This document shows positions 47,938-58,429 of a stretch of 64,000 bases of DNA, one piece after another. The notes below the pieces were generated by a model. The model saw nothing but the letters and a program-made list of their open reading frames with translations. It did no database searches and was not told where the DNA came from. The stretch comes from Welwitschia mirabilis (taxonomy: Eukaryota; Gnetophyta; Gnetopsida; Welwitschiales): NCBI GenBank assembly GCA_051453625.1, contig JBOZIK010000001.1, forward strand, positions 296,789,790-296,853,789. The letters run 5' to 3'. Each line of letters opens with the position of its first letter. Positions within the stretch are counted from its first letter, which is position 1. A program made the position numbers and the translations under genes.

Positions 47938-49264
47938 TGTATAGTATGATGGACTAGAATAAATTTTAAGAATATCTAGTATCATTCTCTTCATAGGGAT
48001 AATTGTGATGTACTTCACAAAAATTACATAGTTTTTTAATAATCTATTAAATATAATTTAAATAAAAAATAAAATAGCAATTGAGAGGATAATGTTAAAA
48101 CTTCACATGGAGAGATAGGAAAGAAAACTAGCTATAAGGTTTAACTTGATTTATCCTTCATCACTCCTTTTGTTCAAATATATACTACAAATTCCTGAGT
48201 CATAATTAAGGCATTAAGTCATAACGGCTTAAATTATGGTTAGATAACCTCATTTACCATATGAAAATAAGTAAATTCAAAATTTCCTTAGTCCTTCATA
48301 AACCTTAAATAAGCATGGAAAGTTAAGGACATATTCCTTAAATAAGCATGAAACGTAAGGAAATAAAGTATTAAAGACCCATCAAATAAAAGAAACATAG
48401 ATCAATTAATGAAGAAGCTTACTCAAATGACAATATAACTTGATAACTTAGTTGTTACTTAAGCATTACAAGTACAAAGTTATTTACAACTTAAAATCAA
48501 AATAAAATAATTACTTCTATTAATTCCCCAAAGAACACATATTACATTAATGAAAGAAGAAGGTTGATATGGACTCCTCAAGCTATCCTTAAAACAAGAT
48601 CTCTCCCAAAGAGAGTGCTCACAAGGCCATGTTGACTTGATTCTTCAAAGGTTTTATTCCTTTGTCAAAAAAAGGATGTTTATAAATGAGGATTGAAGGC
48701 CCTTTTATAGGTAAGGAAAGGGTTGAGGTGGTTGAGAAGCTTTGGCTTATAGTAGTAGTTTGGATATACATCATTTACAATTAGGTAGATAAGATTATAT
48801 CCCATAGTGTTTGGGATAATCTCATCATTTAGCATTTGAAGGAGGTGTTCTTGTAGCATTTGATGAAGATTGTCATGTAGAGTTAGTTGGAATCTTCATC
48901 ATAATGAATCCAACATATGGCATTTGAAGCTAGTTTCCTCTACTAGCTAGTGCTATGACCGCCTATCTGTAGTGCCATCTTCACATGCCTCTATCACATA
49001 TATTATAATTCTACTTCTACATGTCACCACCTTATACCTCCATTACCACCATTATTTTATGTAGAATTATGTCCGTCTTCTACCATGTATTCTAAAATGT
49101 AGCCAAAGATATACAATTATTATGGAGAAAAGCATAAAATTAAGCTTTATTTTTAAAAATAATATAAGATATATTTTATGATTAAAATAATTAAATTAAT
49201 GTCTTAATTTATAATAAATCATCTTAAAACACTTGACATAAATGTGAATTTTTGCATGTTAACA
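47938..49264 (-). repeat. E4 3' LTR
   Basis: Matches 54,098-55,779 through TGTATAGTATGATGGACTA, CTTCATAGGGATAATTG, CCAAAGAGAGTGCTCA, AAGGATGTTTATAAATGAG, CCTTTTATAGG, AGAATCTTCATCATAAT and GCATGTTAACA. U3 holds imperfect repeats (48,780-48,900 with TTTAGCATTTGA; 48,958-49,055 with ACATGTCACCA). Confidence 0.8.
48701..48710 (-). promoter_or_regulatory. TATA box of E4 3' LTR
   Basis: Plus CCTTTTATAG, minus CTATAAAAGG. It is conserved at 55,218-55,227 in the other LTR. Confidence 0.6.
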
Positions 49265-51100
49265 CATTTTATAACCAGACTTTGGATAGACTCTTAGCAA
49301 AATGTTGATAACAAAATGATTAACATAAAAACTTATTTAAAGATATTTATCCAAGTATGAAAAATGATATATCATTTTGAAAAATTTTATAACCAAGTTA
49401 TATAAATAAGGCATTTAAATTTAAAGATTATATGAAAAATAGATGACATAACCCCTACCCAAATCTGAATTTTGTCCTTAAAATTTTATGATAGAAAGTG
49501 TTAAGATCATTTTGAGAACATTTCCTTAGAAAATTTCAACAAGCCCTTTTATTAAAAATAATGAAACTAAGCCATGAAAAAGAAAAACTCTCTAAGGGGA
49601 GACAATCATATTTTATTTATTCCTAAAAAATTCTAATTGAAAAGTTGATTCATAGAAACTATTTATTCCTTATAATGTTATTTCTCATGATATGTATGTA
49701 AGTGAAATGTATGATGGAGATGAAAAATAAAATGTTGATAAAGTATTAACCATGTAACTAATGAGTAAAGAAGATAATCTACCTACATTAATGACTTTTA
49801 TTATATTGATATTCACATAACATAAGCAAGCATAGTGATAACCAAATACAACAAAACTCAGAAGGCATCCAATGTGCACTTTCCTTTATTTTCCTTTTCT
49901 ACTAGCATATACGTACTTTGTTTTAAGTATTTAAATCACATTATGCATCTAGTATTATGACATTTTTTTAAAACAAAATTAAGCATGTTATTTTGTAAAA
50001 AAATTAGTTCTACATTGCTAGCAATCATTTATAGCCCCAATGTAGTTAATTATGTTATAAGTGGATTATTAGAGATACATTACTAACAAGAGTCTATAGC
50101 CTCGACGTAGTTAATTAAACTAAATTAAGTGATTAATGAGATGTAATTTTTGAGAAGAGGTATTATTTTTCTTTTTGTTCTTCTTCAAATATTCATTTTT
50201 TATGCACATAAGAGGAGTCATTGACTTATTAATCAAATCAAAATTTTTTCCCTTTATTAATAGATTTAAACATAAATAATATAATATGAAGGTAAATTCC
50301 ACATTTTTCATCCATGTTTTAATAAAACCGAAGAACTTAAGTAAACATGAATTTAATAATTAAATTCAAAATAAGTGTAACATTTCCTTAAAAATCCATA
50401 AGTGTACTTAATCATAGTCATTATGTAAAATGATAGTAAGATTGCTTATTATTTATTTTTATTAAAGGACATTAACCTTGGTCTTCAAGCCTTATGAATT
50501 TATAAGTGAATAGCTAGGGTAGATTTCTTGTGCATTTTATGATGTTATTAAAAAATGGAATGGACAAATGAAAAGGCTTAAGGGGATGCTTAAATGAGTG
50601 ATCATGATTTGGTATTTCCATGAGAAAAACATCCTTAGGTAATACTTATTCTTTTGAATACTTCATATTTTAACTATAAAGGGTTTCTTTAGAAGTATGC
50701 TAGAATGGAGACTTAAATGAATTATGAATATTTAGTTAAGAATGGAAAAAATGAGAGTTGTAATGGCATATGATAGAAAACATTTTTATAAAAAGACTCA
50801 ACACACAAGTTTAAAAATTCAGATAAAACATAGGAGCTATAAGCAATAGAGTCTAAATGTTAAAAGTCAAATGGATTCCATCCTATGACATTCTTATGCT
50901 TTTTTAAAAGATGATGTAAAACTTATTTTTCTTAATAGCACATTCAATGGACTAAGAAGAAATATGTTCTATAATTTTATGATGTAATTCCAAAGCATTA
51001 AAAGGGTATCTATTATAATCAATATTTGATTCCACATAAAAGGATAAAGAAGAGGAGGAAATTTTTATATTATGCGAAGAACATTTAAAGTTGTAAATCT
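49265..51100 (-). other. E4 interior between protease and 3' LTR
   Basis: Just below the protease the minus strand still reads like the protease-RT linker (LNIFYIIKLSNDPK). After about 50,400 nothing coding is visible. A two-copy 65-bp tandem repeat lies at 50,013-50,144. RT, RNase H and integrase are absent. Confidence 0.5.
50013..50144. repeat. Two-copy tandem repeat, about 65 bp
   Basis: CATTGCTAGCAATC with CCCCAATGTAGTTAATTA is followed at 50,078 by CATTACTAACAAGA with CCTCGACGTAGTTAATTA. Confidence 0.7.
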
Positions 51101-51119
51101 TGTTAACAAAATTAACTTA

Positions 51120-51480
51120 TTTAGGGTCATTTGATAACTTTATTATATAAAAAATATTTAAGTTTATAGTTAGTTTACTTAATAATATTTTCATTTAACC
51201 ATTTCTACACTTAATAAGGGCATTAAATGTCATAATGAGAGGTATTCCTAAAATTATTAGTACTAAATTGTGTTTTGTTGTTTCAATTTCTAAAAGATTG
51301 AAGTCTATTGGAAAATAATAGTTAACTACTCAAGCTATCATACCTTTAACTATTTACAATTATAACTTTATAAAGTTATTGGTCAATTAAAATCAGACTT
51401 TATCATTAATAGGTATAATCTTTATACTTAGGTGGAAATTGGTTTTAACTAATTGCAATGGTCTACTATAGTAAGATAGC
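51120..51480 (-). pseudogene. E4 aspartic protease remnant
   Basis: On the minus strand, about 51,330-51,195 reads VVNYYFPIDFNLLEIETTK, then LVLIILGIPLIMTFNALIK and CRNG. This fits the FP-DF-VLD, LGRPFL and ALI-CRNG blocks that end the protease in Athila-type elements, with the R of LGRPF changed to I. The stretch above (about 51,480-51,350) has KTNFHLSIKIIPINDKV, the middle of the domain. The active-site Asp block could not be read. Confidence 0.75.
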
Positions 51481-52560
51481 TTTAAGTTTTACATTCATGC
51501 ACCTATTTACTATGCAAATATCATTAAGGAATTTTTCATATGAGGGAATTTGTTTAATGGCTTTTCAAAGAGGCATGTTAATTTTGACTTTCTTAAAAAT
51601 TTATAAGGCCTCTAGCTATTTTTTTTAATGTTCTCATTGTAGAAATGCTAAAGGATCTCTGTACATAGAAAAATATTTTTAAGTTCTTTATTATTTCCTT
51701 ATTTAGTGATTGAAAAAGGGTAAAGGTTCTTTATAAGAAGTTTTATGTGACTTTATATCCTTTACTTTATCCTTCCTTTCATTTTTAGACTAACTTAGAT
51801 TTATTTCTTAGTTTATCTCATTACCTCTTTAGAGGTAAATGGATTTAATTTATTCTATTTGGCTCAACCCTTCTTCTATTAGTCTAACTTCTTTTGGATT
51901 AGCCTATGAGATCATAGTGAGTTTTCTAGGTTTTCTTTAGTTTAGAGAAGACATGTTCCACTGAAGTAATTAGGTATTTATTTTAATTTTTAGTTCAATA
52001 TTACATAGATACGAGAAATATTGCTTCAGATTTTTTTCATGGTTATGATTGGTTTGGATTTGATCATAGTTAATTGGGCTCATATGTCCATGAAGTTTCT
52101 TAAACATTCCTCTAATGGAATGGATGATAAAGGTTTTTAGTGATTTGATGGAAAGGAATGGAAGGATGATGAGTTAAATGACTTTGTTGCTTATTTATTC
52201 TATTTTTGACCATATGAGTCATCTTATTCTAATAAAATTTAGAGTGATTCCTCCACCTAGGGTTGTAGGCATTGAAATAGGGGTCTTTTTTTTTGTTTGT
52301 TAATTGGTATTATATCACATTAATTTTTTCATTTACCATAGTCTGAAATAAGGCAATGTCTAGATACTTGATTGTCTCATGGTGTTTATATAATAAATTA
52401 AACATTTAGGTTTTTTACTAAAGGTAAATGTGAGGTGAATAATGATTCTACTCTTCTTATTAATTTGTATGTCCTATTATTGACTTTAAAATTTTTAGGT
52501 ATCTTAAGCACACTTGTGGACCTAATAGGATGATGAGATCTACATTATTTACTTCGCTTC
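51481..52560 (-). other. E4 gag-protease linker
   Basis: Should hold the C-terminal half of gag and the zinc knuckle by analogy with E2 and E3. Decay is too strong to place them. Confidence 0.35.
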
Positions 52561-52599
52561 TTCTAATTCTTAGAGCTCTTAACTATATCTTTGAGGTAG

Positions 52600-52960
52600 T
52601 TTCAAACTTTATCTAATGGTATACTAAGGAAATTATCCATCCTTATCATCTATATCAATTTCCTATTATTTGAAGACAACCCATTGTAAAAGAAGATAAT
52701 TTTTCTCTTTGGCTTAATTCATATTGTGACACTTTTATAGTAAATCCTTAAATCTTTCTAAGGCTTGAGAAAAGGTCTCATGTTCTTTTTGTTGATAATT
52801 CATTATTTTTCTTTTTAAGGCATTTATCTTATGGTTTAGAAAAAATTTGAATACAAAGGACTTATTAAAATTATACCAAGATCTAATGGATAAGGTTCTA
52901 AGAGTGTAAAACCATGATTATCATCTTCTTCTAATGAAAATGAAAAAAAATGAGCTTAAA
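52600..52960 (-). pseudogene. E4 gag remnant
   Basis: In minus-strand frames, about 52,830-52,610 gives NKKNMRPFLKP in one frame (EHETFSQALERFKD-like in another), then IKPKRKIIFFYNGLSSNNRK (FYNGL at 52,678-52,692) and MIRMDNFLSIPLDKV. The order of an E-R-K-L segment, FYNGL and a stretch ending in a helix is that of Athila/Tat gag. Frameshifts separate the blocks. Confidence 0.7.
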
Positions 52961-54068
52961 AGTCTCAAAAGTGATTGGATATTAGGGTATAATTTATAAC
53001 ACACACTCAAATTCTTTAAGGTATAAGTATGAGTCATCTAATTCTAAGCCATGAAAGTGAGGTAATAGCTAGATGATGGATGGCTTCAATTATAACCTTT
53101 AGACTCTAACTAGTTCTATAATGCATAAAGGGGTTTCGAGGCATTGAGATTGAAGGTAAGCATGAAGGATCTGCTTAGGGGGATTATTGGCTACATTATT
53201 TTTATTTTTAGCTATCCCTTAGCTAATGTAAAGAGAATTTAATTGATCAATTAGTTCTTGATTTGATCATGATATATCAAGGAAAAAAAAAAGAAAACTG
53301 GATTAGATATTTATGTTTTACTCTTGGACGAAGATGTTTTTTTTTTAATTTTTTCCAATTATCATCATGAAGGTTGGTTTTCATGTGGGATTATTTGTAA
53401 ATTCTCTTAATGTAAGGGTTCATGTTATTAAAGGGGTTTATAATTAGTCTACTTAATTCATCTCAAATCCATGAAATGCAAGATTTCAATAACATTTAAG
53501 AAAAACATCATAGGTACATTAAATTCACATAAAATAATTCAAATAAACTAGGGAAAAAATTACTCAAAAAAATAAATGGCTTAAAAATTAAATTAAAATC
53601 TATAAAAATGAAATCCTAAATGATTTTTTTTCATTTTTATCTTTTTATAACAAGAAGATTACCAAACCAAAATTAAACTACAAAATTTAGATTATAGGAA
53701 ATAAAAGAAAACATACAAAGAAAGTGAGTATAATATAGATTTGGTTAAAGTAGGAAAAAAAATTAAACTAGAATAGTTTAGGTATCATTAAAAATGGGTT
53801 AATACCCATCATGGGAAAGAAAATCAAGGGAAATAAATACTCAAAAGAAAACTTTAAATCATGCTAATTTAAGTATTTTTGGAGAGTACCAGTATAAAAC
53901 ACTAGAAAAAAAAAGTAAATAAACACATAAAAGAAATGAAAATGCATCAGTTCAAATTTTACTACAGAGGATCAAAATAAATCACTAAAAAACTTAAAAT
54001 AAAAACTAAACTAAAATATTTAAACAAAATAAAAATTGTGCTCCTGCTAAGAAGATATTATGCCATTA
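52961..54068 (-). other. E4 leader and N-terminal gag, unreadable
   Basis: AT-rich, with A-runs (53,281) and a T-run (53,338). The minus strand next to the primer-binding site has CTTCTTAGCAGGAGCACAA (54,056-54,038), a leader-like sequence. Confidence 0.4.
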
Positions 54069-54087
54069 TCCCTGCTAATGATGTTAA
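54069..54087 (-). promoter_or_regulatory. E4 primer-binding site, decayed tRNA-Asp type
   Basis: Minus strand TTAACATCATTAGCAGGGA. Against TTGGCGCCGTTGCCGGGGA there are eight differences, seven of them transitions that look like deamination. It lies beside the 5' LTR, where a primer site is expected. Confidence 0.5.
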
Positions 54088-54270
54088 ATTTTATTCATGT
54101 GTAGTATAATGAACTAAAATAAACTAAGAGAATACTTAGCATTATTTTCTCCATAGGGATAATTATGGTAAAATTCACAAAAATTACATAAGTTTTTACT
54201 AATCTTGCAAATATAATTTAAAGAAATAAGAAAAAAGGGATTAAAGAATGATGTTAAAACTTCATTTGGA

Positions 54271-55074
54271 NNNNNNNNNNNNNNNNNNNNNNNNNNNNNN
54301 NNNNNNNNNNNNNNNNNNNNNNNNNNNNNNNNNNNNNNNNNNNNNNNNNNNNNNNNNNNNNNNNNNNNNNNNNNNNNNNNNNNNNNNNNNNNNNNNNNNN
54401 NNNNNNNNNNNNNNNNNNNNNNNNNNNNNNNNNNNNNNNNNNNNNNNNNNNNNNNNNNNNNNNNNNNNNNNNNNNNNNNNNNNNNNNNNNNNNNNNNNNN
54501 NNNNNNNNNNNNNNNNNNNNNNNNNNNNNNNNNNNNNNNNNNNNNNNNNNNNNNNNNNNNNNNNNNNNNNNNNNNNNNNNNNNNNNNNNNNNNNNNNNNN
54601 NNNNNNNNNNNNNNNNNNNNNNNNNNNNNNNNNNNNNNNNNNNNNNNNNNNNNNNNNNNNNNNNNNNNNNNNNNNNNNNNNNNNNNNNNNNNNNNNNNNN
54701 NNNNNNNNNNNNNNNNNNNNNNNNNNNNNNNNNNNNNNNNNNNNNNNNNNNNNNNNNNNNNNNNNNNNNNNNNNNNNNNNNNNNNNNNNNNNNNNNNNNN
54801 NNNNNNNNNNNNNNNNNNNNNNNNNNNNNNNNNNNNNNNNNNNNNNNNNNNNNNNNNNNNNNNNNNNNNNNNNNNNNNNNNNNNNNNNNNNNNNNNNNNN
54901 NNNNNNNNNNNNNNNNNNNNNNNNNNNNNNNNNNNNNNNNNNNNNNNNNNNNNNNNNNNNNNNNNNNNNNNNNNNNNNNNNNNNNNNNNNNNNNNNNNNN
55001 NNNNNNNNNNNNNNNNNNNNNNNNNNNNNNNNNNNNNNNNNNNNNNNNNNNNNNNNNNNNNNNNNNNNNNNNNN
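54271..55074. other. Assembly gap, 804 N, in E4 5' LTR
   Basis: By alignment to 48,112-48,556 only about 445 bases are expected. Either the size is overestimated or this LTR carries an extra insertion of roughly 360 bases. Confidence 0.8.
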
Positions 55075-55217
55075 GGATGATGATATGGACTCGTTTAGCT
55101 ATCCCTAAAATAAGCTCACTCCCAAAGAGAGTGCTCATAAGGCCATGTCAGCTTGCTTCTCTAAAGGTCTTACTATTTCAACAAAACAAAGGATGTTTAC
55201 AAATAAGAGTTGAAGGC

Positions 55218-55227
55218 TCTTTTATAG
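55218..55227 (-). promoter_or_regulatory. TATA box of E4 5' LTR
   Basis: Minus CTATAAAAGA, equivalent to 48,701-48,710. Confidence 0.55.
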
Positions 55228-55779
55228 GCAAGGGTAGGGATGAGGTGATTAAGAGCCTTTGGCTTATAGTGATAGGTAGAATCTTCATCATTTAACATTA
55301 GTACATAAGATTTTATCTTGTAGCATTTAGTAGAATATTTATCATTTGCATTTGGTGAAGGTTATCTTGTAGCATTTAGTGGAGATTATCATAAAGTATT
55401 AATTAGAATCTTCATCATAATTAGTCCAACATATGATTTTTGGAGATAGATTCTTCTACCAACTAATGTTATTACCACATGTCTCCATTGCTAACTCCAC
55501 ATGCCTTTGCCACATGTCTTCCAATCCTAATACTATATGTCACCATCACATGTCTCCATTACTATCATTGTTTTATGTCAAATTTTGTTCATCTTCCATC
55601 ATATATTTCAAAATATGGCTAAATATCTATAATTATTATTGAGAAAATCATAAAATTTAGTTTTAGTTTAAAAATATTAGAAGACATATTTTATAATTAA
55701 AATAATTATATTAATGTATTTATTTATAATAATCTATTTTAAAACACTTCATATAGATGTTAATTTTTTCATGTTAACA

Positions 55780-56487
55780 ATTTAATTTCATCATGTGTTA
55801 CAAATTTAAAAACTGAAAAGTTGTTTTCTTGAATGTTGTTTTACTATGTTTACATGATAAAAATTATTGCAAACTATTATATTACTTGAAAAAGTAATAT
55901 TTTGTTTTGTCTAGCTCCTATATCTATTACTGGATGATATTAGGATATAACAATGCTTAGAAATAGGTGCTATACAATATTGTTTTACTATTTTTCTCAT
56001 GTTACAAATACTCTAATCTTATATTGTGTATATATACTTAGCTAGATAAATTAATAAAGCATCTAATTATTCTACGACCTAATCTTACCAAGNNNNNNNN
56101 NNNNNNNNNNNNNNNNNNNNNNNNNNNNNNNNNNNNNNNNNNNNNNNNNNNNNNNNNNNNNNNNNNNNNNNNNNNNNNNNNNNNNNNNNNNNGTGTATAT
56201 ATACTTAGCTAGATAAATTAATAAAGCATCTAATTATTCTATGACCTAATCTTACCAAGTTTTGTAAAGCATTATTTTCTACAAGAAAGTCATTATGAGT
56301 GACTTAAACAATAAATTTAAATAAAGTTAATGCTTCAAAGAAAATTAGGTCCTCCAAGGCATCCCCTTAAACAAAACATATTTATGATAGTTTTGTGAGG
56401 TTAAGGTTGTAATAACACATATTATTATATAGTTTTATCTAGATTTATTGCATAAATTTTCATAAATAATCTTAATTCTAGGTTTCA
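55780..56487 (+). repeat. E1 right LTR, second part
   Basis: Continues the alignment with the left LTR: GAATGTTGTTTTACTATG, AACTATTATATTACTT, TTAGAAATAGGT, then the blocks found at 33,798-33,982 in the left copy. It includes a 100-N gap with overlapping edges. Confidence 0.75.
56093..56192. other. Assembly gap, 100 N, flanked by an overlap
   Basis: Sixty-seven bases from GTGTATATATACTTAGC to CTTACCAAG recur on both sides with a single C/T difference. Confidence 0.9.
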
Positions 56488-56490
56488 TTA

Positions 56491-56876
56491 GTAATGTATA
56501 TAATATAATTATATACATTTATCAAAGATAGAATTATAACAAAAAAAGATATACTTATAAAACCAAAAATGTCTTATATTTATTGTTTCTATTAGCTACA
56601 TAGCACTTTATTTAAAGTGCCATCAATACATTAAAATATGTAATATATAGAATTTTATACCATATATTTAACTTAATATGATAGTATCTTATGTAATACC
56701 ATAAGAAATGCAAAACTAGATATTTTTAGGATAGATTAGTATAAAAACAAAAAGAATGAACAAAAGAGTACTATCTTTTTTATGATAGAAATCTATTAAC
56801 ATGTGATGTATCAAATAGAGGGAAGTAGTACCTTATTTCTAATTGTAGTGTCATATATATGATACATTCTATTATA
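56491..56876 (+). repeat. sat1 tandem repeat, resumed after E1
   Basis: GTAATGTATATAATATAATT, TATACATTTATCAA, AATACCATAAGAAATG, AACATGTGATG and TCTAATTGTAGTGTCATATA follow in the order and spacing of the sat1 units at 16,787 and 17,395. This completes the unit cut at 18,104, then a new unit starts and stops at 56,876. Confidence 0.8.
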
Positions 56877-57544
56877 TTAATAAAGATAAAGAATCAATAC
56901 ATGTATTAATTAGATTAATATAACATCTAATATTAATTGTGGGTTTAACACATATGCAAAATGATATGTTAAGTCATTAACCTAGAATAGATTTTATTTA
57001 AATTTATTAGGGTATGGGTACCCATAAATTCTAAGATTAGATCAAGAAATAATATAAAGTTAGAAAAGAATTAATATTTAAAAAAATGTATTAGAATATC
57101 ATATTTTTATAAAGTGGAGGGATCAATCATCTTGATAAAGGTTTTTGAAATGATTACATAAAGGGATATAGTATAAAGCATTTAAAATAATGAAATATGT
57201 TTGTTATGATCTTTATGTTGATTATATAAAACTATTACTAAAAAATATTCTAAGTATAATGTACAAAGAACAAATGAAGTAAAATAGTAATAAAGAAGTT
57301 AATTAATGGCATAAAGTTGATTATTAGTATTCTTCATAGTTTTAGAAACTTATTAATGGGATCATAACCCAAGAGGAATAGAAACCATTTGGTTATAATT
57401 CTATCCTCAGTAAATGTTTACAAATCTATTATAAAACATAGCATACCATAGTTATTTCATCAACCTAGGGTATATTATAAGATAAAGGCATACTTATGAT
57501 AAAGTAGGGTATTGGAAATGAATAGCATGAGTGTAGGTATAAAA
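56877..57544. other. AT-rich stretch, nothing recognised
   Basis: No open frame or motif. It may be degenerate sat2, but no clear unit is seen. Confidence 0.4.
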
Positions 57545-58325
57545 TAGTACTACATATTATAGTTTCATGATATTTTCAAAGCTTATGACACTAATAGTCA
57601 TAGTGCTATAAAAAACTTAAATGAAATAATCATGTGAGATCCATAAGCATGAAAAGTAAAAATAATTAACATCTGAGTACCATCTTCATGATGACATCAT
57701 GTATCTTATGGAAAAATATAATCCTAGGTTATTATATTACTATATAGATTTAGGTTATATAACACTTCACGTAATAGTTTTGTAACTCTTTCATTAATAA
57801 TACTAATTGATTATTATGGTAAATTTTTTTATAATCCTATGATGTTCTAAATATATTTAATGTGATTATATTTTTTTTTGTGATGTTTATCATAATCATA
57901 TTTTTAAATTCATGGATGACGTATGATGATACTTTGAATTTTATGACATGTATGAAGAAATTAATGATACTACTTATTATAGCATGGTAAGAAACTCAAC
58001 TACAATTTTCAAATAGATGTATTAAAGTACCATATTCATGATGAAATGATGTTCATTATGTTGTGTGACATGTATAATAGACAACATTATTCTCCTAGAT
58101 TATTTAGAGTGTTACATATATTTATTTTATATGAAATTTAACATAATAGTACCATAATAGACTATTTCATTAACAACACAATATGAGTAGTTCCATATAT
58201 GCTATTGTAATTCCATGGATTTTTTAATATATTTAATATGATTATATTTTTATGTTGTATCTATGATTATAATCTTTTAAAATTTATGGGTCCTATATAA
58301 TGGCACTATAATTTTTATGATGTGT
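57545..58325 (+). repeat. sat2 tandem repeat, period about 350, two copies
   Basis: GTACCATCTTCATGATGA (57,677) recurs as GTACCATATTCATGATGA at 58,027, and the following landmarks repeat in order: TCCTAGGTTATTATATTA with TCCTAGATTATTTAGAG, TTTCATTAATAATAC with TTTCATTAACAACAC, and TATATTTAATGTGATTATAT with TATATTTAATATGATTATAT. It stops abruptly at the start of E5. Confidence 0.75.
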
Positions 58326-58429
58326 ATCCCCTTAAACAAAATCAATTCCATATCTTAAAAATTTTAATTTTACATTAGTTTTTATGTCATTTCTTTCCTC
58401 ATTTTTTCATGCTTTTTTACATATTCCAT

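Larger units (their letters stand above)
47938..55779 (-). mobile_element. E4: Athila/Tat-type element with gag and protease only, nested in E1 right LTR
   Basis: Direct repeats 47,938-49,264 and 54,098-55,779 enclose a 4.8-kb interior that on the minus strand carries a decayed tRNA-Asp-type primer-binding site, gag and protease. Removing E4 joins TCTAAAAATAATTG (47,900) to TTTAAAAACTGAAAAG (55,808), which is continuous in the left E1 LTR at 18,740-18,810. No RT, RNase H or integrase motif was found between the protease (51,100) and the 3' LTR (49,264); only a linker-like stretch follows. Neither a clear target duplication nor a polypurine tract beside the 3' LTR could be found. Confidence 0.75.
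54098..55779 (-). repeat. E4 5' LTR, with a large gap
   Basis: Partner of 47,938-49,264. The same blocks occur in order, and U3 shows tandem words (ATCTTGTAGCATTTAG at 55,315-55,400; CCACATGTCTCCATT at 55,473-55,565). The gap replaces what is about 445 bases in the other copy. Confidence 0.8.
18105..56487 (+). mobile_element. E1: ancient LTR element carrying three nested elements
   Basis: Two same-orientation copies of a roughly 1.2-kb sequence bracket this interval. The left copy is 18,105-19,122 plus 33,798-33,982; the right copy is 47,307-47,937 plus 55,780-56,487. Both start TGA(G)AAAAA and carry the same TATA box. The sequence left of the left copy and right of the right copy is the same sat1 unit, interrupted at GTAAT and resumed in phase, which is what an LTR element inserted in a satellite gives. 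Each LTR has been split by another element (E3, E4) and the interior by E2, so E1's own DNA is only about 9 kb. No E1 protein could be classified, so superfamily is unknown. Orientation is inferred from the TATA box. Confidence 0.7.

Noticed and set aside
54248-55138. Open frames of 286 and 294 codons on both strands
   Set aside because: They run through the 804-N gap in the E4 LTR and contain no real coding sequence.
55077-55642. 72- and 69-codon frames at 55,077-55,295 and 55,433-55,642
   Set aside because: They lie wholly in the E4 LTR, and the other LTR copy does not keep them.
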